DNA from: Clostridia bacterium
GTDB taxonomy: Bacteria; Bacillota; Clostridia; TANB77; CAG-508
NCBI GenBank assembly: GCA_900759015.1
Contig: CAAEUE010000017.1
Span: forward strand, 1-64,000
Direction: 5' to 3'
Length of the DNA: 64,000 bases
The notes beneath the pieces are model-generated. The model did no database searches. It saw only the letters and a list, made by a program, of their open reading frames with translations, and was not told the DNA's origin. How positions within the stretch are numbered: position 1 is the stretch's first letter; every line of letters begins with the position of its first letter. The position numbers and the translations under genes were made by a program. This document shows, in pieces, positions 1 to 8,553 of this stretch.

Positions 1-261
1 AACTGGGAACAATCTGGAAATAATATGGGAGAAAAGACTAATGAAGTAAAATTAGTAGAAACAGGAAATGTACCAGGATTTGTAGATAACAATGATAAAG
101 ATAATACAGCAAATGCAAATGTAATCATAAGTGTAGAAACGGGAGCACCACTACCAATAGGACTAATAATAGTATTAGTAGCAATGGTAGGATTAGAAAC
201 AGTAACATTAAGATATGCAGTGGTATTAACTAAAAAGCAAAAGAAAGTAAATAAGAAATAA
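1..261 (+). CDS. C-terminal end of a surface-anchored protein (partial)
   Basis: The frame is open from the first base, so this is the last 86 residues of a longer protein that begins outside the window. What is visible is a polar, Asn/Asp/Lys-rich stretch, then SVETGAP, one hydrophobic segment of about 20 residues (PLPIGLIIVLVAMVGLE) and a basic tail ending KKQKKVNKK. That order (short TG-containing motif, membrane span, positive tail) is the layout of a sortase sorting signal, but the motif is not LPXTG, so anchoring by sortase is inference. It could equally be a simple C-terminal membrane anchor. Nothing can be said about the ectodomain. Confidence 0.55.
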   Translation, partial: NWEQSGNNMGEKTNEVKLVETGNVPGFVDNNDKDNTANANVIISVETGAPLPIGLIIVLVAMVGLETVTLRYAVVLTKKQKKVNKK

Positions 262-272
262 TATATAAAGAT

Positions 273-308
273 AAAAATAGGTATGAACTAAATTCATATC
301 TATTTTTT
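273..308 (+). terminator. intrinsic terminator
   Basis: AAAAATAG-TATGAA pairs with TTCATA-CTATTTTTT across a short loop, and the descending arm ends in a T run. It closes the surface-protein gene. Confidence 0.65.
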
Positions 309-309
309 C

Positions 310-564
310 TATATAAAAATGTTTAAATAAATAAAAAAATTATTAATTGAAAAAAATTAAAAAAATATAAAATCCTTAAAAATCAATAAAAACTAAGAAT
401 TAATGCATTTCTAAAATCTGTAAAAAAATGTGCAAATAGTATTAAAATAAGCAACCAAAATTTTTAGTTACATAAGAAGTATAAGTTTGACATTACGAAT
501 TTTCAAATATAATATATCTTTAAACAAAATAATAATACATACAACCAAAGAAGGACGTGGGATT
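310..564. other. intergenic stretch, nothing recognised
   Basis: About 250 bases of very A-rich DNA between the terminator and nrdG. I see no RNA gene, repeat or convincing small ORF. The promoter of nrdG must lie here but I cannot choose one confidently. Confidence 0.4.
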
Positions 565-1089
565 ATGCACTATGCAGACATAAAAAAAATTGATATAGCA
601 AATGGCGAGGGAGTAAGAGTTTCTTTATTTGTAAGTGGGTGTAGGCACCATTGCAAAGGATGTTTTAACGAAATAGCTTGGAATTTTAAGTATGGTAAGG
701 AATTTACTCAAGATACAGTAGACGAAATAATACAAGATTTAAACCACGACTACGTAGAAGGATTAAGTTTACTAGGTGGTGAGCCACTAGAACCAGAGAA
801 TCAAGAAGCATTAGCTAAATTAGTTACAAAAGTAAAAGAAAAATATCCAAATAAAAATATTTGGTGTTATACAGGTTTCGACTTCGAAAAAGATATTATG
901 CCAGAATGTAAAACATCAGCTGTAACAAAACAGCTTATATCAAATATAGATGTTATAGTAGATGGAAAATTTGATGAAAACAAAATGGACAGAAAATTAA
1001 AATTTAGAGGTTCATCAAATCAGAGAATAATAGACGTAAAAGAAACATTACACGATAATGCAATAAAAATGGTAAAATTTACCGATTAG
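565..1089 (+). CDS. nrdG: Anaerobic ribonucleotide reductase activating protein
   Basis: Radical SAM activase of the class III ribonucleotide reductase: it uses a 4Fe-4S cluster and S-adenosylmethionine to place the glycyl radical on NrdD in the cytoplasm. The 174-residue protein begins MHYADIKKIDIANGEG and has the CxxxCxxC cluster motif as CRHHCKGC near residues 27-34, then SLLGGEPLEPEN and NIWCYTGFDFE, as in NrdG. The frame is open further upstream, but ATG 565 fits the family N-terminus. An AAGGA lies just before it, so I reject the earlier start. No nrdD is adjacent. It implies anaerobic dNTP synthesis. Confidence 0.9.
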   Translation: MHYADIKKIDIANGEGVRVSLFVSGCRHHCKGCFNEIAWNFKYGKEFTQDTVDEIIQDLNHDYVEGLSLLGGEPLEPENQEALAKLVTKVKEKYPNKNIWCYTGFDFEKDIMPECKTSAVTKQLISNIDVIVDGKFDENKMDRKLKFRGSSNQRIIDVKETLHDNAIKMVKFTD

Positions 1090-1093
1090 CGTA

Positions 1094-1122
1094 TTGACAA
1101 GCTAATATTAATTATATATAAT
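1094..1122 (+). promoter_or_regulatory. Promoter of rpsU
   Basis: TTGACA, 17-base spacer, TATAAT: a perfect sigma-A promoter about 145 bases before the rpsU start codon. Confidence 0.8.
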
Positions 1123-1129
1123 AGAGTAG

Positions 1130-1269
1130 CTATAAAAGTTACGGTGATATTATACACTAATATTACCCTAAACTTATTGGCAAAAATTATAACTTTTGAA
1201 TTAGAACACAGTTTTATACAAAAGTTTAATTATCCCACAGTTGTAAGAAGCCGGAAGGAGGGGAATATA
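1130..1269 (+). promoter_or_regulatory. Structured 5' leader of rpsU
   Basis: About 140 untranslated bases between the promoter and rpsU. AAGTTACGGTGATATTA (from about 1137) can pair imperfectly with TAATATTACCCTAAACTT (about 1157-1174), giving a long stem near the 5' end. The leader ends in a very strong ribosome site, GGAAGGAGGGG. Autoregulation by a ribosomal protein is a possibility, not shown. Confidence 0.4.
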
Positions 1270-1443
1270 ATGTCATCAGAAGTTAAGGTAAAAGATGGAA
1301 ATATAGAAGATGCTTTAAGAAGATTTAAAAGACAATGTGCCAGAAATGGTGTAATCCAAGAAGTTCGTAAAAGAGAGCATTATGAAAAACCTAGTGTTAG
1401 AAGAAAGAAAAAATCAGAGGCAGCTAGAAAAAGAAAATTTTAA
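1270..1443 (+). CDS. rpsU: 30S ribosomal protein S21
   Basis: Small-subunit protein S21, 57 residues, the usual size. It begins MSSEVKVKDGNIEDALRRFK and has the very basic tail RRKKKSEAARKRKF typical of bS21, which binds 16S rRNA near the anti-Shine-Dalgarno and aids initiation. The start is fixed by AAGGAGGGG eight bases upstream; the same frame is open to 1144 but those residues do not belong to S21. It stands just before yqeY, an order common in Firmicutes. A terminator follows directly. Confidence 0.95.
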   Translation: MSSEVKVKDGNIEDALRRFKRQCARNGVIQEVRKREHYEKPSVRRKKKSEAARKRKF

Positions 1444-1458
1444 TATAAAATTGTAAAT

Positions 1459-1497
1459 AAGGTTGGAAATTAGAGTGAATCTGATTCCAACCTTTTT
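1459..1497 (+). terminator. intrinsic terminator after rpsU
   Basis: AAGGTTGGAA ... TTCCAACCTTTTTG: ten-base stem and T run. Confidence 0.8.
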
Positions 1498-1631
1498 GAA
1501 TAGTCAAATATAAGGAATTTGGGGATATCACATAGAATCCCTATATTAAAAAGAAAAACTATCAGAATTTTTATTAAAGCTTGTTAAACTTGCAAAATTC
1601 TAAAAAATAAAATTTATTAGGAGGAATGGTT

Positions 1632-2075
1632 ATGTTAAAAGAAAAATTATTAGAAGATTTAAAAAATAGTATGAAAGAAAAAAACATTGTAAGAAAAAAT
1701 GTTGTTCAAATGATTAGAGCTGCAATTTTGCAAAAAGAAAAAGATGGTGGAGTAGAACTAAAAGATGAGGAAATAATGCAAATAATTGCTAAAGAAGCCA
1801 AAACAAGAAAAGATTCTTTGCCAGATTACGAAAAAAGTGGTAGAGAAGACCTAATAAATGAAGTAAAAGAAGAAATATCTATTATAGAAGAATATTTACC
1901 AAAACAATTAACTAAAGAAGAGATTATACCAATAGTGCAAGAAATTATAAATGAAACAGGAGCAACTTCTATTAAAGACATGGGAAAAGTAATGGGACAA
2001 GCTAAAGCAAAATTAGGTGTAAGTGCAGATGGCAAAACAATAAGTGAATGTGTAAAAGAGTTATTAAATAAATAA
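1632..2075 (+). CDS. yqeY: GatB/YqeY domain protein
   Basis: 147-residue YqeY-family protein, related to the C-terminal domain of the GatB amidotransferase subunit. The molecular role of free-standing YqeY is not established. Sequence shows MLKEKLLEDLKNSMKEKN, ILQKEKDGG, LPDYEKSGREDL and EEYLPKQLTKEEI, then the tail domain TGATSIKDMGKVMGQAKAKL, matching the family end to end. AGGAGG lies seven bases before ATG 1632; the ATG at 1626 is too close to it. Neighbouring rpsU is the usual genomic companion. Confidence 0.9.
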   Translation: MLKEKLLEDLKNSMKEKNIVRKNVVQMIRAAILQKEKDGGVELKDEEIMQIIAKEAKTRKDSLPDYEKSGREDLINEVKEEISIIEEYLPKQLTKEEIIPIVQEIINETGATSIKDMGKVMGQAKAKLGVSADGKTISECVKELLNK

Positions 2076-2117
2076 AAAATGATTAAAAGATAAAAATAAA
2101 TATTTAAAGGAGAATTA

Positions 2118-3617
2118 ATGAAGGAAAAAATAAAGGAACATATAAAAAAATATAAAATTTTATATAGTGCAATATTTTTATTTTTTTGTTTTTCTGGTTT
2201 TGTATTTTATAATAATCAAATAGGATTAACAGATGAGATGTTTACCTTTGCAAATATATATAAACTTTTTAATGGAGTGCAATTATATTCACAAAATAAT
2301 ATAATAGATACACCTTTATTCTTTTATATAGGAAAAGTTTTTTTTAGTGTTTTTGGAGCAAACTTTTTTATTTATAAAATATATGGAATAATTATTTTTG
2401 AAATAATATTTTTATTAATGTTAAATATATTAAGAAAATTAAAAGTACCTACTCTAAGATCACTTTTATACATAATATTATTTATATTACCATGCACAAA
2501 ATATTTATATGGAGAAGGAGCAAATTATAACACTTTGTCAATACTTTTTTGGTTATTGGGAATGAATCTAGTTATCAAAAAGGAAGGATTTAAAGTAAAT
2601 GTTGTACAACAAGGAATAGTTTCAGCATTGATATTTGCTACAAAGCAAAATATGGGTTTATATTATTTAATAGCTTTAAGTCTGCTTGTAATTTATCTAA
2701 ATAAAAAAGATTTAAAACAAATAGTAAAAAAACTAATTGCAATATATTTAATTTTTGCTGGAATAACTGCAATATGGGTAATTGCACTTGCTATACAAGG
2801 ACAATTTTATGACTTTATAAATTATTGCTTTTTAGGAATAAATGAGTTTGCTGAAAACCATACTGTTATAGTGTGGGTATATATGGTATTTTACCTTATT
2901 CCATTAATAACTGTAATACTTTTAATAATGGCACATAAAAAATATAAAATTCCAATGGAAAATAAAATAATAAAAACAACAATAGTATTTTTATGTTTTA
3001 TGATACCAAGTTTGTTAATAGGGTATCCATTATTTAATCCATACCATATACAACTTGCAACGATGGTTTCTATGATATATGTTGTTTATGCTTTTGACAC
3101 ACTAATAATCAGTAAAATAATAGAGTTATTTGATAATAAAATTGCAAAAATAATATTAGTATTATATGTAATTGCTGTTTTAGGAATAAATATATATTAC
3201 ATATCTGGGTTTGTTTTTGATATTGCAAATGACGACTATAAAACTACATTTGATAATCCATATTTTGGAATGGTTAATACAGAGGATGGAAAAAGTAAAA
3301 TGGATAAAGTAATAAACTTTATAAAAATAAAACAAGCAAATAATCAAGATGTTATTATATTTGCTACAGAAGCAAATATATATCGTATTGCATTAAAACA
3401 AAATTATCAAGATTTCGATTTACCATTTTTAGGAAATTGGGGATATAAAGGAGAAGAACGTATTTTAAATAAAATAAAAAGTTTAAAAAATACTTATATA
3501 TTAATAAATGAAGAAGACTATGTAGGTCAAGAGTCAACCAAAATAAAAGAATATATAAAAAATAATTATAAGAAAACCGGAGAAATTGAGGATTTATTAA
3601 TATATTATATCGAATAA
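2118..3617 (+). CDS. Multi-membrane GT-C type glycosyltransferase
   Basis: 499 residues with about ten membrane spans, starting with an N-terminal span (residues 14-31) followed by GLTDEMFTFANIYKLF. An Asp-Glu pair in the first extracytoplasmic loop is the hallmark of GT-C transferases (PMT/ArnT type), which move sugars from polyprenyl phosphate donors to acceptors outside the membrane. The last ~110 residues form a soluble outer domain (NPYFGMVNTEDGKSKMDK onward). Donor and acceptor cannot be read from the sequence. It follows yqeY by 42 bases with AAAGGAG in front, so may be cotranscribed. Confidence 0.6.
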   Translation: MKEKIKEHIKKYKILYSAIFLFFCFSGFVFYNNQIGLTDEMFTFANIYKLFNGVQLYSQNNIIDTPLFFYIGKVFFSVFGANFFIYKIYGIIIFEIIFLLMLNILRKLKVPTLRSLLYIILFILPCTKYLYGEGANYNTLSILFWLLGMNLVIKKEGFKVNVVQQGIVSALIFATKQNMGLYYLIALSLLVIYLNKKDLKQIVKKLIAIYLIFAGITAIWVIALAIQGQFYDFINYCFLGINEFAENHTVIVWVYMVFYLIPLITVILLIMAHKKYKIPMENKIIKTTIVFLCFMIPSLLIGYPLFNPYHIQLATMVSMIYVVYAFDTLIISKIIELFDNKIAKIILVLYVIAVLGINIYYISGFVFDIANDDYKTTFDNPYFGMVNTEDGKSKMDKVINFIKIKQANNQDVIIFATEANIYRIALKQNYQDFDLPFLGNWGYKGEERILNKIKSLKNTYILINEEDYVGQESTKIKEYIKNNYKKTGEIEDLLIYYIE

Positions 3618-3755
3618 AAAAAATAAAATAGTAAAGAATAAGAAAAGAAAAGTAAAATTACCACAAGTGCATATTGCACCAATATATGTAACTTAAACAT
3701 ATTGATTAAGAGAAATCTTTCGATTTTTCCTACACAATAAAAAAGGAGAAAGAAA

Positions 3756-5015
3756 ATGTCATATAATAAAATCAATTTTAAAAAAGGAATTACATTTCAT
3801 AATATTAATACATCTAAATTTAAAACAAATTTATGTGCAGTATTTTTAACATTCCCTATAACATATGAAAATGCAACTAAAGATACGTTAATTGCTTTAA
3901 TGTTAAAAAGAGGAAGCAAAAATTTAAAATCAAGAGAAGAAATTACTAGTAAACTTGCAGAATTGTATGGAGCAGAGTTTGATTCTGGTATAGATAAATC
4001 CGGAGATAATCATGTTTTGAAATTTTATTTGGAAAGCTTAAATGAAGAGTATTTGCCTAAAAAAGAAGATTTATTAAAAAAGAGTATAGAACTATTGCTA
4101 GATATAGTATTTAATCCTAATATAGAAAACAATAAATTTAACGAAGAATATTTAAAGCAAGAAAAAAATAATTTAAAGCAAATAATTAATTCAAAAATAG
4201 ATAACAAAACAATGTATGCATTAAATAGATGTATAGAGGAAATGTATGAGGGAAAGCCTTATGGTATTTATAAGTATGGATATATAGAGAAGATAGAAGA
4301 AATAACAGCACAAAATTTGTATGAATATTATAAAGAATTAATAAATACTTGTAAAATAGATATATTTGTATCAGGATCAAATAGTAACGTAGAATTGATT
4401 TTACAAGATAATGAAATCATAAAATCATTAAAAGAAAGAAATCCTAATTATATAACATCTGGATCTAGTAGTAATACTAATGATGAAAAAATAATCCAAG
4501 AAAAAATGGATGTAGCCCAAGGGAAAATGGTAATTGGGATGGATTTAAAATTGCAAAATGATGAAGAAAAATATTCTGCCCAAGTTTATAATACAATATT
4601 AGGTGGTAGTGCTAGTTCAAAATTATTCCAAAATGTAAGGGAAAAAGCAAGTTTAGCATATACAGTCTCTTCAAATTATATGAAACTTAAGTCAAATATT
4701 TTTATAAGAGCAGGAATCGAAATAGACAATTATCAGAAAGCTTTAGAAATAATAAAGAAACAATTAAAAGATATGCAGAATGGAGAGTTTTCGGATGATG
4801 ATATAGATTTAGCTAAAAGAAATATAATTGCTACAATAAATAACATTCGAGAAGAACAAGATATAGAGATTTCATACTATTATGGACAAGAATTATCTGC
4901 TAAAACCATGACAATCGAAGAATATAAGCATAATATAGAGAAAGTTACTAGGGCAGGTGTTATTTCAGTAGCAAATAATCTTAAGATAAATACAATTTAT
5001 TTTTTAAGGAATTAG
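3756..5015 (+). CDS. ymfF: M16 peptidase-like protein, YmfF type (non-catalytic half)
   Basis: 419 residues of the insulinase/M16 fold. Two M16 half-domains are visible: N-terminal (AVFLTFPITYENATKD) and C-terminal (KMVIGMDLKLQNDEEKYSAQ, NTILGGSASSKLFQNVREK). The zinc motif HxxEH is missing at the place where the next gene has it, so it is the structural partner. In Bacillus the pair YmfF/YmfH is annotated as associated with elongation factor P modification; a role here is by analogy only. AAAAAGGAG precedes ATG; the gap to the partner gene is 9 bases, so they are one operon. Confidence 0.8.
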   Translation: MSYNKINFKKGITFHNINTSKFKTNLCAVFLTFPITYENATKDTLIALMLKRGSKNLKSREEITSKLAELYGAEFDSGIDKSGDNHVLKFYLESLNEEYLPKKEDLLKKSIELLLDIVFNPNIENNKFNEEYLKQEKNNLKQIINSKIDNKTMYALNRCIEEMYEGKPYGIYKYGYIEKIEEITAQNLYEYYKELINTCKIDIFVSGSNSNVELILQDNEIIKSLKERNPNYITSGSSSNTNDEKIIQEKMDVAQGKMVIGMDLKLQNDEEKYSAQVYNTILGGSASSKLFQNVREKASLAYTVSSNYMKLKSNIFIRAGIEIDNYQKALEIIKKQLKDMQNGEFSDDDIDLAKRNIIATINNIREEQDIEISYYYGQELSAKTMTIEEYKHNIEKVTRAGVISVANNLKINTIYFLRN

Positions 5016-5024
5016 GAGGGTATA

Positions 5025-6299
5025 ATGAGAATTATAGAAAATAAAACAGTAAAAGAAAAAGCATACTTTGAAGAACTAGACAATGGTCTAAAAATTATTA
5101 TTATCCCTAAGGAAAATACAAATAAAAAGATGGCAATAATTGGTACAAAATTTGGATCAATTGATAATCATTTTATAGAACCTAAAACGAATGAGGAAGT
5201 AACTATACCCGATGGTGTGGCACATTTTTTGGAACATAAAATGTTTGAACAAGCAGATGGAACTAACAGTTTAGATACATTAACAGCTATAGGAGCAGAA
5301 GCAAATGCTTATACCACTAACGATCATACAGCATATTACTTTGAAACAATAGATAATTTTGAACTAGCATTTAAGGAATTATTAAATTATGTGTTTCATC
5401 CATATTATACAGATAAAAATGTCGAGAAGGAAAAGGGTATAATTGCACAAGAGATTAAAATGTATGACGATGATCCGATTTCTAAGGTGTTTTTAAATGC
5501 ATTACAATGTATGTATAATATTTGCCCTGTAAGAATTGATGTTGCAGGAACTGTAGAATCTATTAATAAAATAACTAAGGATACATTATATAATTGTTAT
5601 AATACGTTTTATCATCCTTCTAATATGGTTTTAGCTGTATGCGGAAACTTTACACCAGAATATGTATTAGATTTAATAAAAAACAATATGGAACATTTCG
5701 AAATACAAGAAAAAATAGAAAGAATTTATCCTGTAGAGAAAGAAGAAGTATTCAAACAAAAGAAAGAAGAAGAGATGGAAGTTAGCATACCAGCTTTTGT
5801 AATCGGAATTAAAGATAAAGTAGAAGAAATGGATATTATAAAGAAAGAATTGATATTAAATATAATTTTAAATTGTATTTTTGACGAGAATTCAGAATTG
5901 TTTAAAGAATTATATGAAGAAGGTTTAATAATAACCGAGCCTGATTTAGAATATGAGTATTCTGACATATATTCACATATGATGATATTTTCTTCATCTA
6001 AAGATCCAGAAAAGGTTTTTGAAAAGTTTAAAGAAAATGTCAGAAAATTAATAAAAGACGGAATCTCCGAAAAAGTATTTAACAGAACAAAAAATAAAAT
6101 ATATGGTAGACTAGTTACCTCATACAATAGTTCCGCACAAATAGCTAGAATATTTATGAGAGATTATTTAAATAATATTATAACTTTTGATTATATTGAA
6201 AAATGGAAAGAAATTAATCTTAATGATGTAAATGAAATGTTAAGAAATAAGTTTAAAGATGAAAAAATGGTTTTATCTGTTGTAAAACCAAGAAAATAA
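5025..6299 (+). CDS. ymfH: M16 family zinc peptidase, YmfH type
   Basis: 424-residue M16 peptidase carrying the inverted zinc motif HFLEH (His67, Glu70, His71) in GVAHFLEHKMFEQ. The third ligand is probably the Glu of EKEKGIIAQEIKMYDDDP about 75 residues on. AYTTNDHTAYYFET is also typical. It should form the active half of a heterodimer with the preceding protein. GGAGGG lies before ATG 5025. A T-rich hairpin terminates the operon. Confidence 0.88.
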   Translation: MRIIENKTVKEKAYFEELDNGLKIIIIPKENTNKKMAIIGTKFGSIDNHFIEPKTNEEVTIPDGVAHFLEHKMFEQADGTNSLDTLTAIGAEANAYTTNDHTAYYFETIDNFELAFKELLNYVFHPYYTDKNVEKEKGIIAQEIKMYDDDPISKVFLNALQCMYNICPVRIDVAGTVESINKITKDTLYNCYNTFYHPSNMVLAVCGNFTPEYVLDLIKNNMEHFEIQEKIERIYPVEKEEVFKQKKEEEMEVSIPAFVIGIKDKVEEMDIIKKELILNIILNCIFDENSELFKELYEEGLIITEPDLEYEYSDIYSHMMIFSSSKDPEKVFEKFKENVRKLIKDGISEKVFNRTKNKIYGRLVTSYNSSAQIARIFMRDYLNNIITFDYIEKWKEINLNDVNEMLRNKFKDEKMVLSVVKPRK

Positions 6300-6317
6300 A
6301 ATTGTATATAATAAAAG

Positions 6318-6349
6318 AAAAAGAAGAAATTTGTATCTTCTTTTTTTAT
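6318..6349 (+). terminator. intrinsic terminator after the M16 pair
   Basis: AAAGAAGA ... TCTTCTTTTTTT hairpin with a T run directly behind. Confidence 0.65.
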
Positions 6350-6488
6350 TTTGCAAAAAAAATAAAAAAAGCGTCATACGAAAAACGCTAAAAGTATTGA
6401 AAAAGTGGAATATTTGGTTGAAAGTACTGTAAAAATATGGTAGCATAAAAATATACAAAAGAAAAAAATAAAAAAAGGAGTGGTTTAG

Positions 6489-6644
6489 ATGTTAAATGAA
6501 GAAATTTGCAAGGTGAGGGATAAATTAAATAAAAGTATAGAAAAAAATGTGGATTATGAGGTAATTTACAAAATAAGCGTAGAATTAGATGTATTAATAG
6601 CAAAATATTATAATGAAGAATTATTAAAAGTCGAGAATGTTTAA
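6489..6644 (+). CDS. Spo0E-like sporulation regulator (aspartyl-phosphate phosphatase)
   Basis: 51-residue protein, MLNEEICKVRDKLNKSIE... with the Spo0E-family signature SVELDVLIAKYY (S-x-x-LD-x-LI-x-Y) at residues 32-43. These tiny two-helix proteins dephosphorylate Spo0A~P and so delay sporulation. AAAAAAGGAG sits eight bases before ATG. It is monocistronic and lies just upstream of the secretion locus. Its presence suggests a Spo0A-dependent, probably spore-forming host. Confidence 0.75.
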   Translation: MLNEEICKVRDKLNKSIEKNVDYEVIYKISVELDVLIAKYYNEELLKVENV

Positions 6645-6687
6645 ATATTACAAAAAATTAACATTTTCTTTAAAAAAATAAAACATA

Positions 6688-6716
6688 TTGCAAACAAAAA
6701 ACAAATGTTGTATAAT
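6688..6716 (+). promoter_or_regulatory. Promoter P1 of the secretion locus
   Basis: TTGCAA, 17-base spacer, TATAAT, about 50 bases before the first pilin-like gene. Confidence 0.75.
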
Positions 6717-6764
6717 AAACTTATGTATTAGTATTAAATAATAAATAAGAGGAGGAAAAGTGCA

Positions 6765-7127
6765 ATGAAGATTTCAAAGAAAATGGCACAAGTAATAACA
6801 GCATTAACAGTAGTACTAGCAATTTTATTTACAACATCAATGGTTTTTGCTACTTCATATCCAACAATTTCAGCACATTCAATTGGAACTGTAAGTAACT
6901 CTTTAAGTAATATAAGTGGTATGTTCCTTACAGTAGCACAAATAATTGGTGTGGCAGTTGCTATTATCATGCTTATAGTGTTAGCTATTAAATATATTTC
7001 AGCTGCACCTAACGATAAAGCAGAAATTAAAAAACATGCTGTTGTATATATTGTAGGAGCAATCGTATTATTTGCTGCATCAGGATTACTAGGAATTATT
7101 AAGAATTTCGCTGGTCAAATATCATAA
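6765..7127 (+). CDS. Pilin-like T4SS protein 1 (VirB2/TrbC-like)
   Basis: 120 residues: signal peptide ending VFATS near residue 30, then two hydrophobic segments (AQIIGVAVAIIMLIVLAIKY, residues about 59-78; VVYIVGAIVLFAASGLLGII, 93-112) joined by a short charged loop APNDKAEIKKH. That is the VirB2/TrbC pilin plan: cleaved leader, two membrane helices, basic cytoplasmic turn. GAGGAGG precedes ATG. It begins the block and has its own promoter. A second copy follows 15 bases later. Family assignment rests on topology and position, not identity. Confidence 0.7.
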   Translation: MKISKKMAQVITALTVVLAILFTTSMVFATSYPTISAHSIGTVSNSLSNISGMFLTVAQIIGVAVAIIMLIVLAIKYISAAPNDKAEIKKHAVVYIVGAIVLFAASGLLGIIKNFAGQIS

Positions 7128-7142
7128 TATTTGGTGATGAAA

Positions 7143-7499
7143 ATGAAAAATAAAATATTAAAAATTTCGATTATTATATTTATGGTATTTATAATTGCAA
7201 ATATTACAAATTATGCTTATGCAGATTTTTCTACTTCGGATTTTTCTGGTATTTATGGTACATCAGGAGTAAGTGATTTAGGGGTAAAAACAGGAAAAGT
7301 TTTTACTGTTGTTCAAATAATTGGATCTGCAGTATCTTTAATTGCATTATTAGTATTAGGTATGAGATATATGCTTTCTAGTCCTAATGAAAAAGCGTCA
7401 ATTAAAGAAAAGTTAACACCATATATAATAGGAGTCATAATCTTTTTTGCAGCAACAAATCTTGTGGCAATAGTCGCTCGATTTGCGCAACAAATGTAA
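7143..7499 (+). CDS. Pilin-like T4SS protein 2 (VirB2/TrbC-like)
   Basis: 118 residues, clearly a duplicate of the preceding gene: leader ending NYAYA, VQIIGSAVSLIALLVLGMRY, loop SSPNEKASIKEK, second span PYIIGVIIFFAATNLVAIVA. I choose ATG 7143 because GGTGAT (7133-7138) lies four bases upstream; ATG 7137 and TTG 7131 would overlap that site. A strong terminator follows, so P1 probably drives the two pilins at higher level than the rest, as expected for a polymerising subunit. Confidence 0.7.
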   Translation: MKNKILKISIIIFMVFIIANITNYAYADFSTSDFSGIYGTSGVSDLGVKTGKVFTVVQIIGSAVSLIALLVLGMRYMLSSPNEKASIKEKLTPYIIGVIIFFAATNLVAIVARFAQQM

Positions 7500-7506
7500 T
7501 ATTGTT

Positions 7507-7558
7507 AAAAGACCTAAATGTTAGGCAAGAAAAACTTGCTTTACATTTAGGTCTTTTT
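7507..7558 (+). terminator. Terminator between pilin genes and the machine genes
   Basis: AAAAGACCTAAATGT pairs with ACATTTAGGTCTTTTT, with a second hairpin (GGCAAG-AAAAA-CTTGCT) nested in the loop. The T run and long stem make termination, probably partial, likely. Confidence 0.8.
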
Positions 7559-7673
7559 GCGTTTAATAAAACTTTACAATTTTTTTACAAAATACATATA
7601 AAATAATATTTTATAAAAATGACTCGAAAAGCAGAGAAAATTTTACAAAATTAAGACATTTAGTCATATTTTA

Positions 7674-7702
7674 TTGCAAAAAAATAGTATATAAAGTATA
7701 AT
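7674..7702 (+). promoter_or_regulatory. Promoter P2 of the secretion locus
   Basis: TTGCAA, 17-base spacer, TATAAT, 40 bases before the third pilin-like gene. It has the same -35 hexamer as P1. Confidence 0.75.
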
Positions 7703-7742
7703 TAATTATAAGTATACGTTGGGGGAAAAGGAGTGTTAAGTA

Positions 7743-8138
7743 GTGAAAAAATCAACGATTTTTGTTATTAATGCATTAATTATTTTAGCAATAATATTTA
7801 TTCCAGCTACAACATTTGCAGCAGATAAAGTAAAATCTTGGGATGAATTAATGAGCGATGCTAAATCCTTTATCAATAAAGGCTCATCAAATGAAGTTAT
7901 TAAAAGCTCAGATGTTGCATCAGCAGTTTTACCTATTGCACAAGCTTTAGTTGCTTTAGCTTCAGGAATTTTAGTTATTGTAACATGTATAATGGGTGTT
8001 AAATATGCAACTACAACTAGTCCAGAAGCACAAGCAAAGTTAAAAAAACAGCTTATTGGATTGGTAGTATCAATAATAGTAGTATTTGGTGCATATACTA
8101 TTTGGACAATTGTATATAACTTTATGAAAGATTTTTAA
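7743..8138 (+). CDS. Pilin-like T4SS protein 3
   Basis: 131 residues starting at GTG: leader ending TTFAADK near residue 27, a longer mature N-terminus (VKSWDELMSDAKSFINK), then two spans (LVALASGILVIVTCIMGVKY and LIGLVVSIIVVFGAYTIW) around TTTSPEAQAKLKKQ. Same topology as the first two pilin-like proteins but more divergent. GGGGGAAAAGGAG lies upstream. It heads the main operon behind P2. Confidence 0.65.
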   Translation: MKKSTIFVINALIILAIIFIPATTFAADKVKSWDELMSDAKSFINKGSSNEVIKSSDVASAVLPIAQALVALASGILVIVTCIMGVKYATTTSPEAQAKLKKQLIGLVVSIIVVFGAYTIWTIVYNFMKDF

Positions 8139-8180
8139 TAAAAATAAAAACAAAACTAAGGCTAAAAGGAGGAAACGAGA

Positions 8181-8552
8181 ATGGGTACATATTATGTTCC
8201 AAGAAATTATAAAGGTGAGACGAGAATATTATATATATTTACCACAAAATCTCTAATTACTACTGGAGTAGGAGCCCTTATTGGATCAGTATTTTTTGTT
8301 ATATTTGGAATGATATTAAATTATAAAACAGTAGGTTTTATAATAATGGGAATCTTCGGTCTTTTAGGATGGATTTATGGTGCTGTAAAAATACCTACAA
8401 TAGCAGGAATTGCGGTTACAAAAAAAGTTGGTGGAGAATCACTAGATGAAATTATAAATAGATATATAAAATTTAAGGCAAAAAGACGCATTTATTCATA
8501 TGCGGATACAAAAGTTGATGAAGAAGAAGAAAATACAAAGGAGGAACAATAA
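8181..8552 (+). CDS. PrgI/VirB3-like membrane protein
   Basis: 123 residues. MGTYYVPRNYKGETRILYIF is the typical start of Gram-positive PrgI-family proteins, followed by two membrane helices (residues about 27-47 and 51-70) and a cytoplasmic tail rich in Lys and Glu. PrgI proteins occupy the VirB3 position and always sit just before VirB4 in Gram-positive conjugation loci, as here. AAAAGGAGG fixes the start. The end lies two bases from the next ATG. Confidence 0.8.
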   Translation: MGTYYVPRNYKGETRILYIFTTKSLITTGVGALIGSVFFVIFGMILNYKTVGFIIMGIFGLLGWIYGAVKIPTIAGIAVTKKVGGESLDEIINRYIKFKAKRRIYSYADTKVDEEEENTKEEQ

Positions 8553-8553
8553 T

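Noticed and set aside
1144..1269. Extended N-terminus of S21
   Set aside because: The added residues are unlike S21, and the strongest ribosome site of the region lies just before ATG 1270.
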